Counted from the stretch's first letter, positions 16,771 through 24,804 are shown. The stretch: DNA of 64,000 nucleotides from Muricauda sp. SCSIO 65647 (GCF_021534965.1 NZ_CP091037.1:2797501-2861500), one strand, 5' to 3'. Translations and numbers: made by a program. The notes: generated by a model not told the origin, from the letters alone.

Positions 16771-17883
16771 TTAGTTGGAAGCTTTTTGCATCAGACCAGT
16801 GTACACCTTTTTCATCGTTTCTGTTTTACCTTCATCTTCAGCTACGGCGTAAGTTGTGAACATCATCACTCCGGTTGATTTGCCAGCCAGCCCACCTTTT
16901 AGAACAATTTCAAATTCTTCACTTGTCACGATACCTGGATTGTTATATGCCTGTACTATGGGCCATATTTTTGGATAGGAACCCTTTTCGGTATTCAGTC
17001 GTTTGCCGAACCATAGAATATTTTCCTCTACCCAATCGGGCGCCCTGCCCATCCGCTCGTGATATACCATTGGGGAAAATACATCGATGGTTTCTGTCAA
17101 TAGATCATAATCGAGCCCCAGTATGCGATATCTAGCATTATTGAACTCTTGATCGTTCCATGGGCAATGATACAGCCCCAATAATGCCTCTGGTTTGATT
17201 TCCTTGATGATTCTCTTCACTTCATAGGTCCAATCATAAATCACCTTGCACCGCCAATCGCGCCATATCGTATCATGGTTGTCCAATATCCATGACGCCT
17301 TTTCTGGGGTAGTTCCGTCCGGTATTTCAACACCTGAATCTTTTGAAAATGCGTTGAGACAATGATCACAGAAACAGGTTTCGGGCAAGATGGGCTCTGG
17401 TTCTTCAAACTGTGCATGCCAATGCACATAGTCCATCCAAACACCATCCAGGTCGTAGGTCAAAAGCAAATCCCGCAGCTGGTCAAAACGGTACTGACGA
17501 AAACCGGGTTCTGTAGGGCATACCCCCATAAACCAAGAGGCGGCCTCTACCTTTTCGCCTTTTTCATCAATTGCCCAGGCCTCGGGGTGTGTCTCTACGT
17601 AGTTTTTACCGTTCAAGGTGGCGAATTCGGCAAATAGCTTCAAGCCCTCGGATCTGGTCCTGTTGACCATATCATGGTCGATCGATCCACTATGTACAAA
17701 AATGGCGTTGACCCCGAGATCGCGGAGATTCAATTCTTTGTCCCAGAAAGGTTTGGGATCTCCATAAATACCTCTGATTTCAGTGGTTTCAACAGATTTT
17801 TGCCCACATGACATGAATAATACCGGGCATAAAGCGGTATAAAGCAAGATATATTGAAAGAAGAATTTTGTGCTTGGGTTCAT
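16771..17883 (-). CDS. Lipoprotein with glycoside-hydrolase-like TIM barrel
   Basis: A 370-residue lipoprotein (signal peptide with lipobox LFMSC). It has a predicted (beta/alpha)8 barrel related to 'hypothetical glycosyl hydrolase' (GHL6/GHL10-like) families. Supporting segments are GVNAIFVHSGSI, LKLFAEFATLNG, the strand-4 motif YDLDGVWMDYVHWHAQ with likely acidic residues, a Cys cluster CFCDHCLNAF and FSPMVYHERMG near the barrel end. Substrate and activity are not established; it could be an inactive sugar-binding barrel. It lies 96 bp downstream of the amidohydrolase on the same strand and may be cotranscribed. Both genes look accessory relative to the core genes around them. Confidence 0.7.
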   Translation of the reverse strand: MNPSTKFFFQYILLYTALCPVLFMSCGQKSVETTEIRGIYGDPKPFWDKELNLRDLGVNAIFVHSGSIDHDMVNRTRSEGLKLFAEFATLNGKNYVETHPEAWAIDEKGEKVEAASWFMGVCPTEPGFRQYRFDQLRDLLLTYDLDGVWMDYVHWHAQFEEPEPILPETCFCDHCLNAFSKDSGVEIPDGTTPEKASWILDNHDTIWRDWRCKVIYDWTYEVKRIIKEIKPEALLGLYHCPWNDQEFNNARYRILGLDYDLLTETIDVFSPMVYHERMGRAPDWVEENILWFGKRLNTEKGSYPKIWPIVQAYNNPGIVTSEEFEIVLKGGLAGKSTGVMMFTTYAVAEDEGKTETMKKVYTGLMQKASN

Positions 17884-17979
17884 ACTAATTATTGTTTCAC
17901 GGATAAAGGTTTTGACAATTCTGAGTAGGTTCTGTTACGTCCAAATCCACTATAATTATAATCACTTTTTTGCAGGTAA

Positions 17980-19548
17980 TCATTGGTTTGCAAGCAAACT
18001 TTTTCTCGATATTATTTCTCCGTGCAGTACAATCGAATCAATATCATTGTATGCTTGAATATCTTCTAATGGGTTTGAGTCCAAAATCAATAGATTGGCA
18101 ATTTTTCCACTTACAATACTACCATATAAGTAATCTAAATCAAGTGCTTTGGCATTATTGTAAGTCGCCGCTTTAAATATCACTTCTAAGCTGACACCGG
18201 CCTCTGCCCAATGATTCATCTCTAGAAAACCACTGTAACCCGGGGGGGAGGTATATATGTTCATGACCCCAAAATCAGTGCCGAACAATAGGTTGGCATC
18301 ATTGTCGGCCAAATAACGTGTGACCTTATCGATCCTGGTTTTTAAAACCGTATAAATTGAATCTCGCATTGCCGAATCAGAAACGAATTGCGACCTAACT
18401 TTCTCGAAGAACTCGGGATTTGTTTTTTTGAGATAATTGGGGCGGTTCAACATTCTCTTTAGAAACCAGTTTCCCTCATCTGTCTTTAACCAATCAATGT
18501 AGGGTCTTGGGAGTACATTGACCAAGCTGGTATCTGTTAAGAAGTTTCCGCTTAGCACATCGATTTCAGAGGTAATGGCCCGGTAGGTGGGCTGGTAACC
18601 AATTTTGGCTTCTACTATTTCATCTAGCAATTTCTTATGGTCGACAGAAAAATCGGTTTGTGTGATCTTAAGGGGATCTGATGACCAATTCCACATACCG
18701 TGGGCAATAATATCCATACCGGCTTTGAGGGCGGCTTGCTGCCCTTCCATGGAAGGAGCATGGATAATGCTGACTATACCAAAAGCTCTTGCTTCACCGG
18801 CAATATCACTCAAAATACCAGTACTGGGTTTTTGCCAGGTCTCTTTTAAACCTGATGAAGCATCTTCGTACAAAGCTTTGATACAGATGCCATTCTGGTC
18901 TTCAATTATGTTTTTTACTATTGAGGATACGCTGTGGGGTTTTAAATCAATGGAATCGGGAATATGAACATGCTCATTGTAGTGGTCATGGACAAAGGGT
19001 AATTTTAACCTTACTTCTTGTGGATATTCTTCCATTTCCATAGTAAAATCGTTCATGACCGAAATCATCTCTCCACACGTATAAATGTCAGGCCTTATCT
19101 TTTCTTTTAGGATTTTATCAATTCTCTGAGGGGCATAATTGTTCAGGTCAACAAGAGTTGTGTAACCATGAAAAAGAAAACTTCTGGGCAACTGTTCAAA
19201 ATAACCTTCCACAAGGTCGGGGTACTTTTTTTGCTGTCTGAAATTCATGCCGGCAACATTGGCCAAATGTACATGACTATCGATCAAACCCGGTATGACA
19301 TACTTGTTATTACCATTGATTGTAGTGCACTCCCCGTTCACCTTGGGCTTTTCTTCCCCTACATATACAATATCACCTGAATCAATTACAATGTTTCCCC
19401 TAAATTCTTTTAAGTTCCCAGAATTATCATAGGTAACAATGGTAGCACCATTTATTTGAATTCCATTTTTTACAGAAATATCCACTCTATTGGAATTGCA
19501 ACTATATAAGATGGTAAGGATAGAAAGGACAATAAGATTTTTTTTCAT
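17980..19548 (-). CDS. Lipoprotein amidohydrolase
   Basis: A 522-residue metal-dependent hydrolase of the amidohydrolase superfamily with a lipobox (ILYSC) that anchors it outside the inner membrane. The N-terminal beta-sandwich surrounds NNKYVIPGLIDSHVHLANV (HxH metal motif). Further likely ligands are the Lys in GICIKALYE, His in SIIHAPSMEG, His in DIIAHGMWNW and Asp in LLFGTDFGVMN, and the C-terminus ends with GKIANLLILDSNPLEDI. It is near the imidazolonepropionase/prolidase-like group; the substrate is unknown. A perfect 16-bp palindrome stands 22 bp before its start, which suggests repressor control with the downstream gene. Confidence 0.82.
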   Translation of the reverse strand: MKKNLIVLSILTILYSCNSNRVDISVKNGIQINGATIVTYDNSGNLKEFRGNIVIDSGDIVYVGEEKPKVNGECTTINGNNKYVIPGLIDSHVHLANVAGMNFRQQKKYPDLVEGYFEQLPRSFLFHGYTTLVDLNNYAPQRIDKILKEKIRPDIYTCGEMISVMNDFTMEMEEYPQEVRLKLPFVHDHYNEHVHIPDSIDLKPHSVSSIVKNIIEDQNGICIKALYEDASSGLKETWQKPSTGILSDIAGEARAFGIVSIIHAPSMEGQQAALKAGMDIIAHGMWNWSSDPLKITQTDFSVDHKKLLDEIVEAKIGYQPTYRAITSEIDVLSGNFLTDTSLVNVLPRPYIDWLKTDEGNWFLKRMLNRPNYLKKTNPEFFEKVRSQFVSDSAMRDSIYTVLKTRIDKVTRYLADNDANLLFGTDFGVMNIYTSPPGYSGFLEMNHWAEAGVSLEVIFKAATYNNAKALDLDYLYGSIVSGKIANLLILDSNPLEDIQAYNDIDSIVLHGEIISRKSLLANQ

Positions 19549-19569
19549 GATTCTTTTTTTGATTGATAC

Positions 19570-19585
19570 TGGTTACCGGTAACCA
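19570..19585. promoter_or_regulatory. Perfect 16-bp palindromic operator candidate
   Basis: TGGTTACCGGTAACCA is fully self-complementary with no spacer. It lies 22 bp upstream of the amidohydrolase start. Such even palindromes with a central CG are typical of LacI-family operators; the GntR-type TGGT...ACCA form is also possible. No LacI or GntR regulator gene is in the window. Confidence 0.55.
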
Positions 19586-19747
19586 AGATGAATAAGCGAT
19601 TGTCTAAAAATGGTGAAAATCAGTTGAAAAATCAATCTTTCCAATAGAAAAGAACTATATAAATAGTTGTGGGTGAATACAAATGTTGCATTTCTCTTTT
19701 TGGATGATCACAGCTATGCATAACTTTTTTGGCCAAAGTCAAATCGT

Positions 19748-19755
19748 TACCTTTG
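19748..19755 (+). promoter_or_regulatory. Promoter -7 element of the dual PPIase gene
   Basis: TACCTTTG matches TAnnTTTG and lies 21 bp before the ATG. A TTG at 19729-19731 gives a spacing of 16 bp, shorter than ideal. Confidence 0.4.
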
Positions 19756-19776
19756 CACCCTTAAAAATCAATAAGA

Positions 19777-20709
19777 ATGCAAGAAGGAATCTACGCAAAA
19801 TTCAATACGACAAAAGGAGAGATTTTGGTCAAACTCACCCATAACAAGACCCCGGGCACGGTCGGAAACTTTGTGGCCTTGGCAGAAGGCAACATGAAAA
19901 ATTCGGCCAAACCAGAAGGCCAGCCTTATTATGATGGCTTGAAATTTCATCGGGTTATCAATGACTTCATGATTCAGGGTGGGTGTCCGCAAGGCACAGG
20001 TACAGGAAGCCCTGGGTATCAATTCGATGATGAATTTCATGATGATCTGAAACACGATGCCCCAGGTGTGCTATCAATGGCCAATGCTGGCCCAGGAACC
20101 AATGGCAGTCAATTTTTTATCACCCATGTGGCCACCCCATGGTTAGATAACAAGCACACGGTCTTCGGCCACGTTGAGCATGGCCAAGAGGTGGTCGATG
20201 CCATTGCACAGAACGACACCATTGAAAGCCTTGAAATCGTTAGGGTAGGAGACGAGGCAAAAAACTGGAGTGCCGTAGATGCCTTCAAAAACTTTGAAGC
20301 CGAAAAAGAAGAACGATTGGCCAAAGAACGTGATAGGGCTGAAGCCGAACTTGAAAAACTGGCTGCCGGTTTTGAAAAGACGGAAAGCGGACTTCGCTAT
20401 AAGAAAATTCAAGAAGGGTCAGGTGCCAAGGCTGAAAAGGGAAAAATGGTTTCGGTACATTATGAAGGTATGCTTGACAATGGCCAAGTATTTGATTCTT
20501 CTTATCAAAGAAAACAACCGATTGATTTTCAATTGGGCATTGGGCAAGTGATTCCCGGTTGGGACGAAGGTATCTCCCTGCTAAAAGTGGGTGATAAGGC
20601 CCGTTTTGTGATACCTTCCCATTTGGCCTATGGTAGCCGTGGGGCAGGTGGGGTGATCCCACCAAATGCAACCCTTGTTTTTGATGTGGAGCTAATGAAC
20701 GTCAAATAG
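19777..20709 (+). CDS. Dual-family peptidyl-prolyl isomerase (cyclophilin-FKBP fusion)
   Basis: A 310-residue protein without signal peptide that joins two unrelated prolyl isomerase folds. Residues 1-165 are a cyclophilin domain ([13 protein letters not shown] with catalytic Arg, [19 protein letters not shown]). Residues 168-205 form a charged helical linker ([20 protein letters not shown]). Residues 210-310 are an FKBP domain ([52 protein letters not shown]). Such cyclophilin-FKBP fusions are known from Flavobacterium; both active sites look intact. It should assist folding in the cytoplasm. A bidirectional terminator separates it from the cold-shock gene. Confidence 0.93.
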   Translation: MQEGIYAKFNTTKGEILVKLTHNKTPGTVGNFVALAEGNMKNSAKPEGQPYYDGLKFHRVINDFMIQGGCPQGTGTGSPGYQFDDEFHDDLKHDAPGVLSMANAGPGTNGSQFFITHVATPWLDNKHTVFGHVEHGQEVVDAIAQNDTIESLEIVRVGDEAKNWSAVDAFKNFEAEKEERLAKERDRAEAELEKLAAGFEKTESGLRYKKIQEGSGAKAEKGKMVSVHYEGMLDNGQVFDSSYQRKQPIDFQLGIGQVIPGWDEGISLLKVGDKARFVIPSHLAYGSRGAGGVIPPNATLVFDVELMNVK

Positions 20710-20743
20710 ACCATTTCAATAGCCATTTACGATACAGAATGAA

Positions 20744-20772
20744 AAAAGCCCCATCATAAAGTTGGGGCTTTT
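20744..20772. terminator. Bidirectional terminator between PPIase and csp genes
   Basis: A 10-bp perfect stem AAAAGCCCCA/TGGGGCTTTT with a 9-nt loop. It is flanked by A-runs on the left and T-runs on the right, so it can serve both convergent genes. Confidence 0.85.
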
Positions 20773-20800
20773 GCTTTATAAAAAAGATATATTGTTGCCG

Positions 20801-20992
20801 TTATACTACTTGTACGTTCACTGCGTTCAATCCTTTTTTACCTTGTTGTAGTTCGAATTCTACAACATCACCTTCGCGAATTTCATCGATTAAACCTGAA
20901 ACGTGTACAAAGTGATCTGTTTCTGAACCTTCTTCTGTGATAAAGCCGTAGCCTTTTGAATCGTTGAAGAATTTGACTGTTCCTCTATTCAT
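20801..20992 (-). CDS. Cold-shock protein (CspA family)
   Basis: A 63-residue single cold-shock domain that binds single-stranded RNA and DNA and acts as an RNA chaperone. RNP1 is seen as KGYGFITEE and RNP2 as HFVHVSGL (HFVHV in place of the common IFVHV). The flanking GTVKFFNDSKG start is canonical. It is transcribed alone from a -7 element at 21020-21027 and ends at the shared hairpin. The short 5' leader implied by that promoter differs from the long regulatory leaders of enterobacterial cspA. Whether it is cold-induced cannot be told. Confidence 0.95.
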   Translation of the reverse strand: MNRGTVKFFNDSKGYGFITEEGSETDHFVHVSGLIDEIREGDVVEFELQQGKKGLNAVNVQVV

Positions 20993-21019
20993 AATAAGAT
21001 TTAAAAATTAAATATGGGC

Positions 21020-21027
21020 CAAAGATA
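21020..21027 (-). promoter_or_regulatory. csp promoter -7 element
   Basis: The minus strand reads TATCTTTG, a full TAnnTTTG match, 27 bp upstream of the cold-shock gene start. There is no TTG at -33. Confidence 0.45.
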
Positions 21028-21117
21028 GAATTAATTAATTTATTGCCGATTTTTTTCAAGTTATCTTGATGGAGAAGGTCGTTCCCAAAAAAAGTCTGGC
21101 AATCGAAGTATTGAAAA

Positions 21118-21201
21118 CTATTTTGCCCGGTTCACGCTAACCACCAATAATAAAAGGTTGAGCAAGAGCAAGAAGGCCAAGATGCTAAAAAAGGTGTCCA
21201 T
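21118..21201 (-). CDS. Microprotein family copy C (27-residue membrane helix)
   Basis: An unannotated ORF of 27 codons starting at ATG 21201: one hydrophobic helix beginning MDTFFSILAFLLLLNLLL and ending VVSVNRAK. It shares the pattern TFFxIL, a mid-helix Asn, a Leu-rich block and the SVN end with copies A (1850-2029) and B (21344-21433), which argues that it is translated. No Shine-Dalgarno is expected in Bacteroidota. The role is unknown; a small membrane partner protein or a type I toxin-like peptide are options. Confidence 0.55.
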   Translation of the reverse strand: MDTFFSILAFLLLLNLLLLVVSVNRAK

Positions 21202-21257
21202 GGGGTAAAGAATCAGCTATGTTTCTATAGGTTATAACACATGAACGATTAAAAACC

Positions 21258-21326
21258 CTACTTCGTATAAAGCACTTTAACGCCATAGACCATTGTTCCC
21301 GTTTCAGGTGAAATGTGAATGAACAT
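21258..21326 (-). other. Short coding-like fragment between two microprotein genes
   Basis: From an ATG at 21326 the minus strand encodes 22 residues ending MVYGVKVLYTK before a stop; the frame is open for eight further codons upstream. The composition looks like the C-terminus of an ordinary protein rather than random sequence. It could be a remnant of a deleted gene or chance. Confidence 0.2.
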
Positions 21327-21343
21327 CGGGCTTAACGTAAATC

Positions 21344-21433
21344 TTACTTTTTATGACCGCTGTTCACGCTTACCAATAACAGCAAACCGTTTATGGCCAA
21401 TAAAAGCGAAAGAATACCAAAAAAAGTGGTCAT
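21344..21433 (-). CDS. Microprotein family copy B (29-residue membrane helix)
   Basis: An unannotated ORF of 29 codons from ATG 21433, beginning MTTFFGILSLLLAINGLL and ending VSVNSGHKK. It aligns without gaps to the helix of copy A, 19 kb away, with shared DNA such as the TTATTGGCCAT stretch, and to copy C next to it. A helix with a basic tail suggests an N-out, C-in inner-membrane peptide. It lies between the peroxiredoxin gene and copy C, all on the minus strand. No annotated family is known to me. Confidence 0.6.
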   Translation of the reverse strand: MTTFFGILSLLLAINGLLLLVSVNSGHKK

Positions 21434-21516
21434 GGTTGTGATTATTTATTGTTGGGGTGTTGAGGTTGTTTGATTTTTAGACGCAAAAAATGAAGAGAGT
21501 TGCGTATGTTTTTGAC

Positions 21517-21545
21517 AAAAAAAACCTCCCTGAAAAGGGAGGCTT
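21517..21545 (-). terminator. Terminator of the peroxiredoxin gene
   Basis: Perfect 7-bp stem CCTCCCT/AGGGAGG with a 4-nt loop. On the minus strand it is followed by TTTTTTTT. It lies 25 bp after the peroxiredoxin stop. Confidence 0.85.
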
Positions 21546-21567
21546 TAAATTTTTTGACAAGCGTTGT

Positions 21568-22218
21568 TTACACTTGTGATTGTGCCAGTGGATCTGGGGT
21601 AAACCTTAGATACGGTTTGATTTCCTCTACTCCTTCATCAAACAGTTTCATTGCCTCATCTGTTGGTATCGACGGACTAACGACCACATCTTGTCCATTT
21701 TCCCAATTTGCTGGGGTGGCTACTTTGTGGTAAGCAGTCAACTGTAACGAATCGATGACCCGTAGCAGTTCATAAAAGTTACGACCAGTAGAGGCCGGAT
21801 AGGTCAAAGTGAGCTTTACGGTTTTGTCGGGAGCGATGATAAAAACCGAACGAACCGTTAGATTGTCGTTGGCATTGGGGTGAATCATGTCATAGAGTGT
21901 GGAGACCTTTTTGTCCTCATCGGCAACAATTGGAAAGTTAACCAATGTGTTCTGCGTTTCGTTGATATCTTTGATCCACTCATGGTGCGAATCCAAAGGA
22001 TCTACACTCAAGGCCATCATTTTCACGTTGCGTTTATCAAATTCATCCTTGAACTTGGCCGCTGTACCCAGTTCTGTGGTACAGACCGGGGTGAAGTCGG
22101 CCGGATGCGAGAAAAGAATACCCCAGCCATCACCTAGGTAGTCATAAAAATTAAGGGTTCCTTGAGAAGTTTCCGCTGTAAAGTCAGGGGCGATATCGCC
22201 CAATCGTATTGTTGCCAT
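21568..22218 (-). CDS. Peroxiredoxin, 1-Cys (Prx6) type
   Basis: Thiol peroxidase that reduces H2O2 and organic peroxides. The 216 residues contain the peroxidatic Cys46 in HPADFTPVCTTE, the Prx6-type segment ALSVDPLDSHHEWIKDI and the long C-terminal domain (TYPASTGRNFYELLRVIDSLQ, VATPANWENGQDVVVSPSI). No resolving Cys is visible, so it is a 1-Cys enzyme that needs an external thiol. A bacillithiol transferase-like gene lies next to it on the opposite strand; a low-molecular-weight thiol as reductant is only an inference. It has its own terminator. Confidence 0.95.
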   Translation of the reverse strand: MATIRLGDIAPDFTAETSQGTLNFYDYLGDGWGILFSHPADFTPVCTTELGTAAKFKDEFDKRNVKMMALSVDPLDSHHEWIKDINETQNTLVNFPIVADEDKKVSTLYDMIHPNANDNLTVRSVFIIAPDKTVKLTLTYPASTGRNFYELLRVIDSLQLTAYHKVATPANWENGQDVVVSPSIPTDEAMKLFDEGVEEIKPYLRFTPDPLAQSQV

Positions 22219-22359
22219 AGTGTTCTTTTTTAGATTGTCCTGTAAAATTAGTGGATTATGAATGCCTGTGATTTTATGGGAGGTTAAAAATGTATTAAAG
22301 TTTCTATTCGAGCACTAATTTCTGTCATTGCCCTAAGCGATCTTTAGTACTTTTATAAG

Positions 22360-22902
22360 ATGGAAGAAATTGCTTTAGAACAGCTCCGCTACCCTATCGG
22401 GAAGTATGAAATTCCCAATCCTATCACTGATCACCATATTGAGGAATGGATTCAGGTTTTGGAACATTTGCCCAATCGTTTGGCCGATATGGTCTCATCA
22501 CTTTCTGACTCGCAATTGGAGACCCCCTACCGCCCTGGGGGATGGACGGTCAGACAGCTCGTTCACCACATAGCCGATAGCCACCACCATAGCTATATTC
22601 GCTTCAAATGGGCGTTGACAGAGGAGAATCCGACCATCAAACCTTATTTTGAAAAGGAGTGGTCGAAGCTTTTCGATGCGAAAACTGCCCCAATTCAGTT
22701 ATCTCTCGATCATCTAAAGGCGGTGCATGCCAAATTGGTCTATCTGCTAAAAGGACTATCTAAGGAGCAATTGCAACGAAAATTTACCCATCCCGAGGGC
22801 AACGAGCAAACCACACTTGAAGAAAACATCGGTCGCTATGCATGGCATGGCAATCATCATTTGGCACATATCGAAAATCTGCTCGATAGAGAGGGCTGGT
22901 AA
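22360..22902 (+). CDS. YfiT/BstA-like DinB-superfamily putative metal-dependent hydrolase
   Basis: A four-helix-bundle protein of 180 residues of the YfiT group, some members of which are bacillithiol S-transferases. The metal-binding His triad is visible in VRQLVHHIADSHHHSY and in AWHGNHHLAHI near the C-terminus. The N-terminal ALEQLRYPIGKYEIP and the GGWTVRQ motif are diagnostic. Flavobacteria can make bacillithiol, but no bsh biosynthesis gene is in the window. The stop lies one base from the convergent GNAT gene, with no room for a separate terminator. Confidence 0.88.
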   Translation: MEEIALEQLRYPIGKYEIPNPITDHHIEEWIQVLEHLPNRLADMVSSLSDSQLETPYRPGGWTVRQLVHHIADSHHHSYIRFKWALTEENPTIKPYFEKEWSKLFDAKTAPIQLSLDHLKAVHAKLVYLLKGLSKEQLQRKFTHPEGNEQTTLEENIGRYAWHGNHHLAHIENLLDREGW

Positions 22903-22903
22903 G

Positions 22904-23425
22904 CTATACTTCTCGCGATAATATCCACATGGGTCTTTCAGCGTCTTTGGCGTTCGGAAGCCATAGTTCGGTTTCCTTGACAATCGTGAAACCATGGTTT
23001 AAGTAAAAGTCCAGAGCTTTGCCTTTTTTCATGGTATACAGCCAGATGACCTTTTTCATGGCATCTTTGGCAAATTCTTGAACAAAATCAATAGACTTCT
23101 TACCGATACCCTTGCCCGAATGGGCCTTCAAAAGATATATTTTGTTCAGCAACACATTTTTTGGTGACAGAAAGTTGCCCTTTTCTTCATCAAGTGTAAG
23201 ATGCAAAATACCGACAGGGGCTGTTTTTGTATTGATCATGAAAAGCTTTTGATTTGGGTCTTGAAGAGTATTTTCGATTACCTCACGGTCTAGGTTTTCT
23301 TCAAAGAAAGGGGTAGGATCCTCATTTTTCCATAGGTGTAGATAGTGCTCTATATAAGAACATTTACCTACGGCGATGTATGTTTCAATGGTCTTTTTGG
23401 TAACAGGTTCAAAGGTGATATCCAT
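22904..23425 (-). CDS. GNAT family N-acetyltransferase
   Basis: A 173-residue acetyl-CoA-dependent acyltransferase. The acetyl-CoA binding region is LLNKIYLLKAHSGKGIGKKSIDFV (motif A, about 95-118, shown here as AHSGKGIGKK), followed by VIWLYTMKKGKALDFYLNHGF. Substrate is unknown. It begins 2 bp after the stop of the cupin gene on the same strand, so the two are cotranscribed. Length and motif order are normal for a stand-alone GNAT. Confidence 0.87.
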   Translation of the reverse strand: MDITFEPVTKKTIETYIAVGKCSYIEHYLHLWKNEDPTPFFEENLDREVIENTLQDPNQKLFMINTKTAPVGILHLTLDEEKGNFLSPKNVLLNKIYLLKAHSGKGIGKKSIDFVQEFAKDAMKKVIWLYTMKKGKALDFYLNHGFTIVKETELWLPNAKDAERPMWILSREV

Positions 23426-23427
23426 TT

Positions 23428-23748
23428 TTAAGGCTTTTCACCTCCTTCTGGGCCATAGAAGAATACCCATGTCGAAAAATCATCGGTAAAGTTCTCAAAG
23501 CGGTGCTCGACCCCAGCAGGGACGAACAAAAAATCACCGGCACTGAAGGTCATTCGCTCACCACCGTTGAGAAATTCACCGGTACCCTCAATCACGACAT
23601 AGATTTCATCACGTGCATGGGGCAGTTGCAAATCGACTTTTTCAGGTTTATAGATTTCAACCTGAAGTGAACCGTGCGAGAATAAATCTAAAAACGGGGA
23701 ATCGTGTCGGGCCAGTTTTTTAAGTGCTTCTTTTGGATTTAATTTCAT
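23428..23748 (-). CDS. Cupin domain protein
   Basis: A 106-residue single-domain cupin. Motif 1 is seen as LPHARDEIYVVIEGTGEF (here HxxxEIY with the usual spacing) and motif 2 as AGDFLFVPAGVEHRF, giving the metal ligands His, Glu and His. A much longer open frame extends to 24000, but the upstream part is the antisense of the thioredoxin gene, so the ATG at 23748 (MKLNPKEALKKL) is chosen. The GNAT gene follows after 2 bp. No specific reaction can be assigned. Confidence 0.87.
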   Translation of the reverse strand: MKLNPKEALKKLARHDSPFLDLFSHGSLQVEIYKPEKVDLQLPHARDEIYVVIEGTGEFLNGGERMTFSAGDFLFVPAGVEHRFENFTDDFSTWVFFYGPEGGEKP

Positions 23749-23854
23749 GTTTTGATCATTTTGGCATTTTTTGGAAAACCATGATCGAGAAATTGAGATT
23801 TCTTGTTTTGACTTCGGCCATGCATATTCCAATAACTCGAAATGGGCATAAAGA

Positions 23855-24421
23855 TCATTGCCGATTATCGGCCCATTTGATGTTGCATCCAATACTGGGC
23901 TTTTGATCTTCGTCAATAGGCTTGCCATCAAGCAGTGCATCCATGGCATTGCGTAGGTCATTTCCAGTGACGGGAAGGCCGTTTCCTGGGCGGGAATCAT
24001 CCAATTGTCCGCGATAGACCAATTTCAAATTTCCATCGAACAGAAAGAAATCAGGTGTGCAGGCCGCATCGTAGGCTTTGGCGACTTCTTGTGTCTCATC
24101 GTAAAGATACGGAAAGGTATAGTCTTCTTGCTCGGCCACTTCTTTCATTAAATGGGGCGCATCGTCTGGGTAGTTTACAACATCATTACTTGAAATCGCG
24201 ATAAAACCAATACCCTTTTTTTGGTATTCCCTTCCCAATCTGGCAAGCTCACTGTTCACATGCTTCACAAAAGGGCAGTGATTGCAGATGAACATCACAA
24301 GCGTACCGTTGTCGCCTTTCAGTACTTGAAGGTTCAAGGTTTTATCGGTAGTGGTGTCAACCAAACTGAATTCTGGTGCCAAAGTACCCAGGGGAAGCAT
24401 ATTACTAGGTGTGCGTGCCAT
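23855..24421 (-). CDS. Thioredoxin-like AhpC/TSA family protein
   Basis: A 188-residue thioredoxin-fold protein of the TlpA/AhpC-TSA group. The active-site segment reads MFICNHCPFVKHV, with a CxxC redox pair (CNHC), followed by the cis-Pro region CTPDFFLFDGNLKLVYRGQLDD. No signal peptide is seen, so it is probably cytoplasmic. The C-terminal KPSIGCNIKWADN adds another conserved Cys. It faces the csaA gene divergently across 44 bp, where a -7 element TAACTTTG (24459-24452) could drive it. Confidence 0.87.
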   Translation of the reverse strand: MARTPSNMLPLGTLAPEFSLVDTTTDKTLNLQVLKGDNGTLVMFICNHCPFVKHVNSELARLGREYQKKGIGFIAISSNDVVNYPDDAPHLMKEVAEQEDYTFPYLYDETQEVAKAYDAACTPDFFLFDGNLKLVYRGQLDDSRPGNGLPVTGNDLRNAMDALLDGKPIDEDQKPSIGCNIKWADNRQ

Positions 24422-24465
24422 TTTTATTGCTGATATTTAATTACTTTTCTACAAAGTTACGTACT

Positions 24466-24804
24466 ATGACCGAGACAATTCAATGGCCTGATTTTGCCAA
24501 GGTCGATATGCGGGTGGGCACCATTATTGAAGTGAATGACTTTGAAAAGGCCCATAAACCTGCCTATCGGATAAAAATCGATTTTGGCTCTGAGATGGGC
24601 ATTAAAAAATCATCTGCTCAAATCACCCAGCGGTATCAAAAAGAAGATTTGCTGGGCAGACAGGTAGTTGCAGTTGTGAACTTTCCTAAAAAGCAAATAG
24701 CTGATTTTATGAGCGAATGCCTTATATTGGGTGCCGTTGAGGGTGATGACGTGGTGCTTTTGCACCCTGGTTTCAATGTCCCAAACGGACTCAAAATTTC
24801 CTAA
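24466..24804 (+). CDS. csaA: CsaA-like tRNA-binding domain protein
   Basis: A 112-residue OB-fold protein of the CsaA group, which binds tRNA and in Bacillus acts as a chaperone linked to protein export. Visible family segments are FAKVDMRVGTIIEV, KPAYRIKIDFG, KKSSAQIT and VVAVVNFPKKQIADFMSECLILGA. The ATG at 24466 gives the canonical MTETIQWPDF start; the in-frame upstream ATG lies inside the divergent gene. The transporter gene begins with TTG directly at its stop codon, which implies coupled translation. Confidence 0.9.
   Translation: MTETIQWPDFAKVDMRVGTIIEVNDFEKAHKPAYRIKIDFGSEMGIKKSSAQITQRYQKEDLLGRQVVAVVNFPKKQIADFMSECLILGAVEGDDVVLLHPGFNVPNGLKIS

Noticed and set aside
23749-24000. N-terminal extension of the cupin gene
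   Set aside because: The extension is antisense-like sequence within the thioredoxin gene region in another frame; the cupin fold is complete from ATG 23748.
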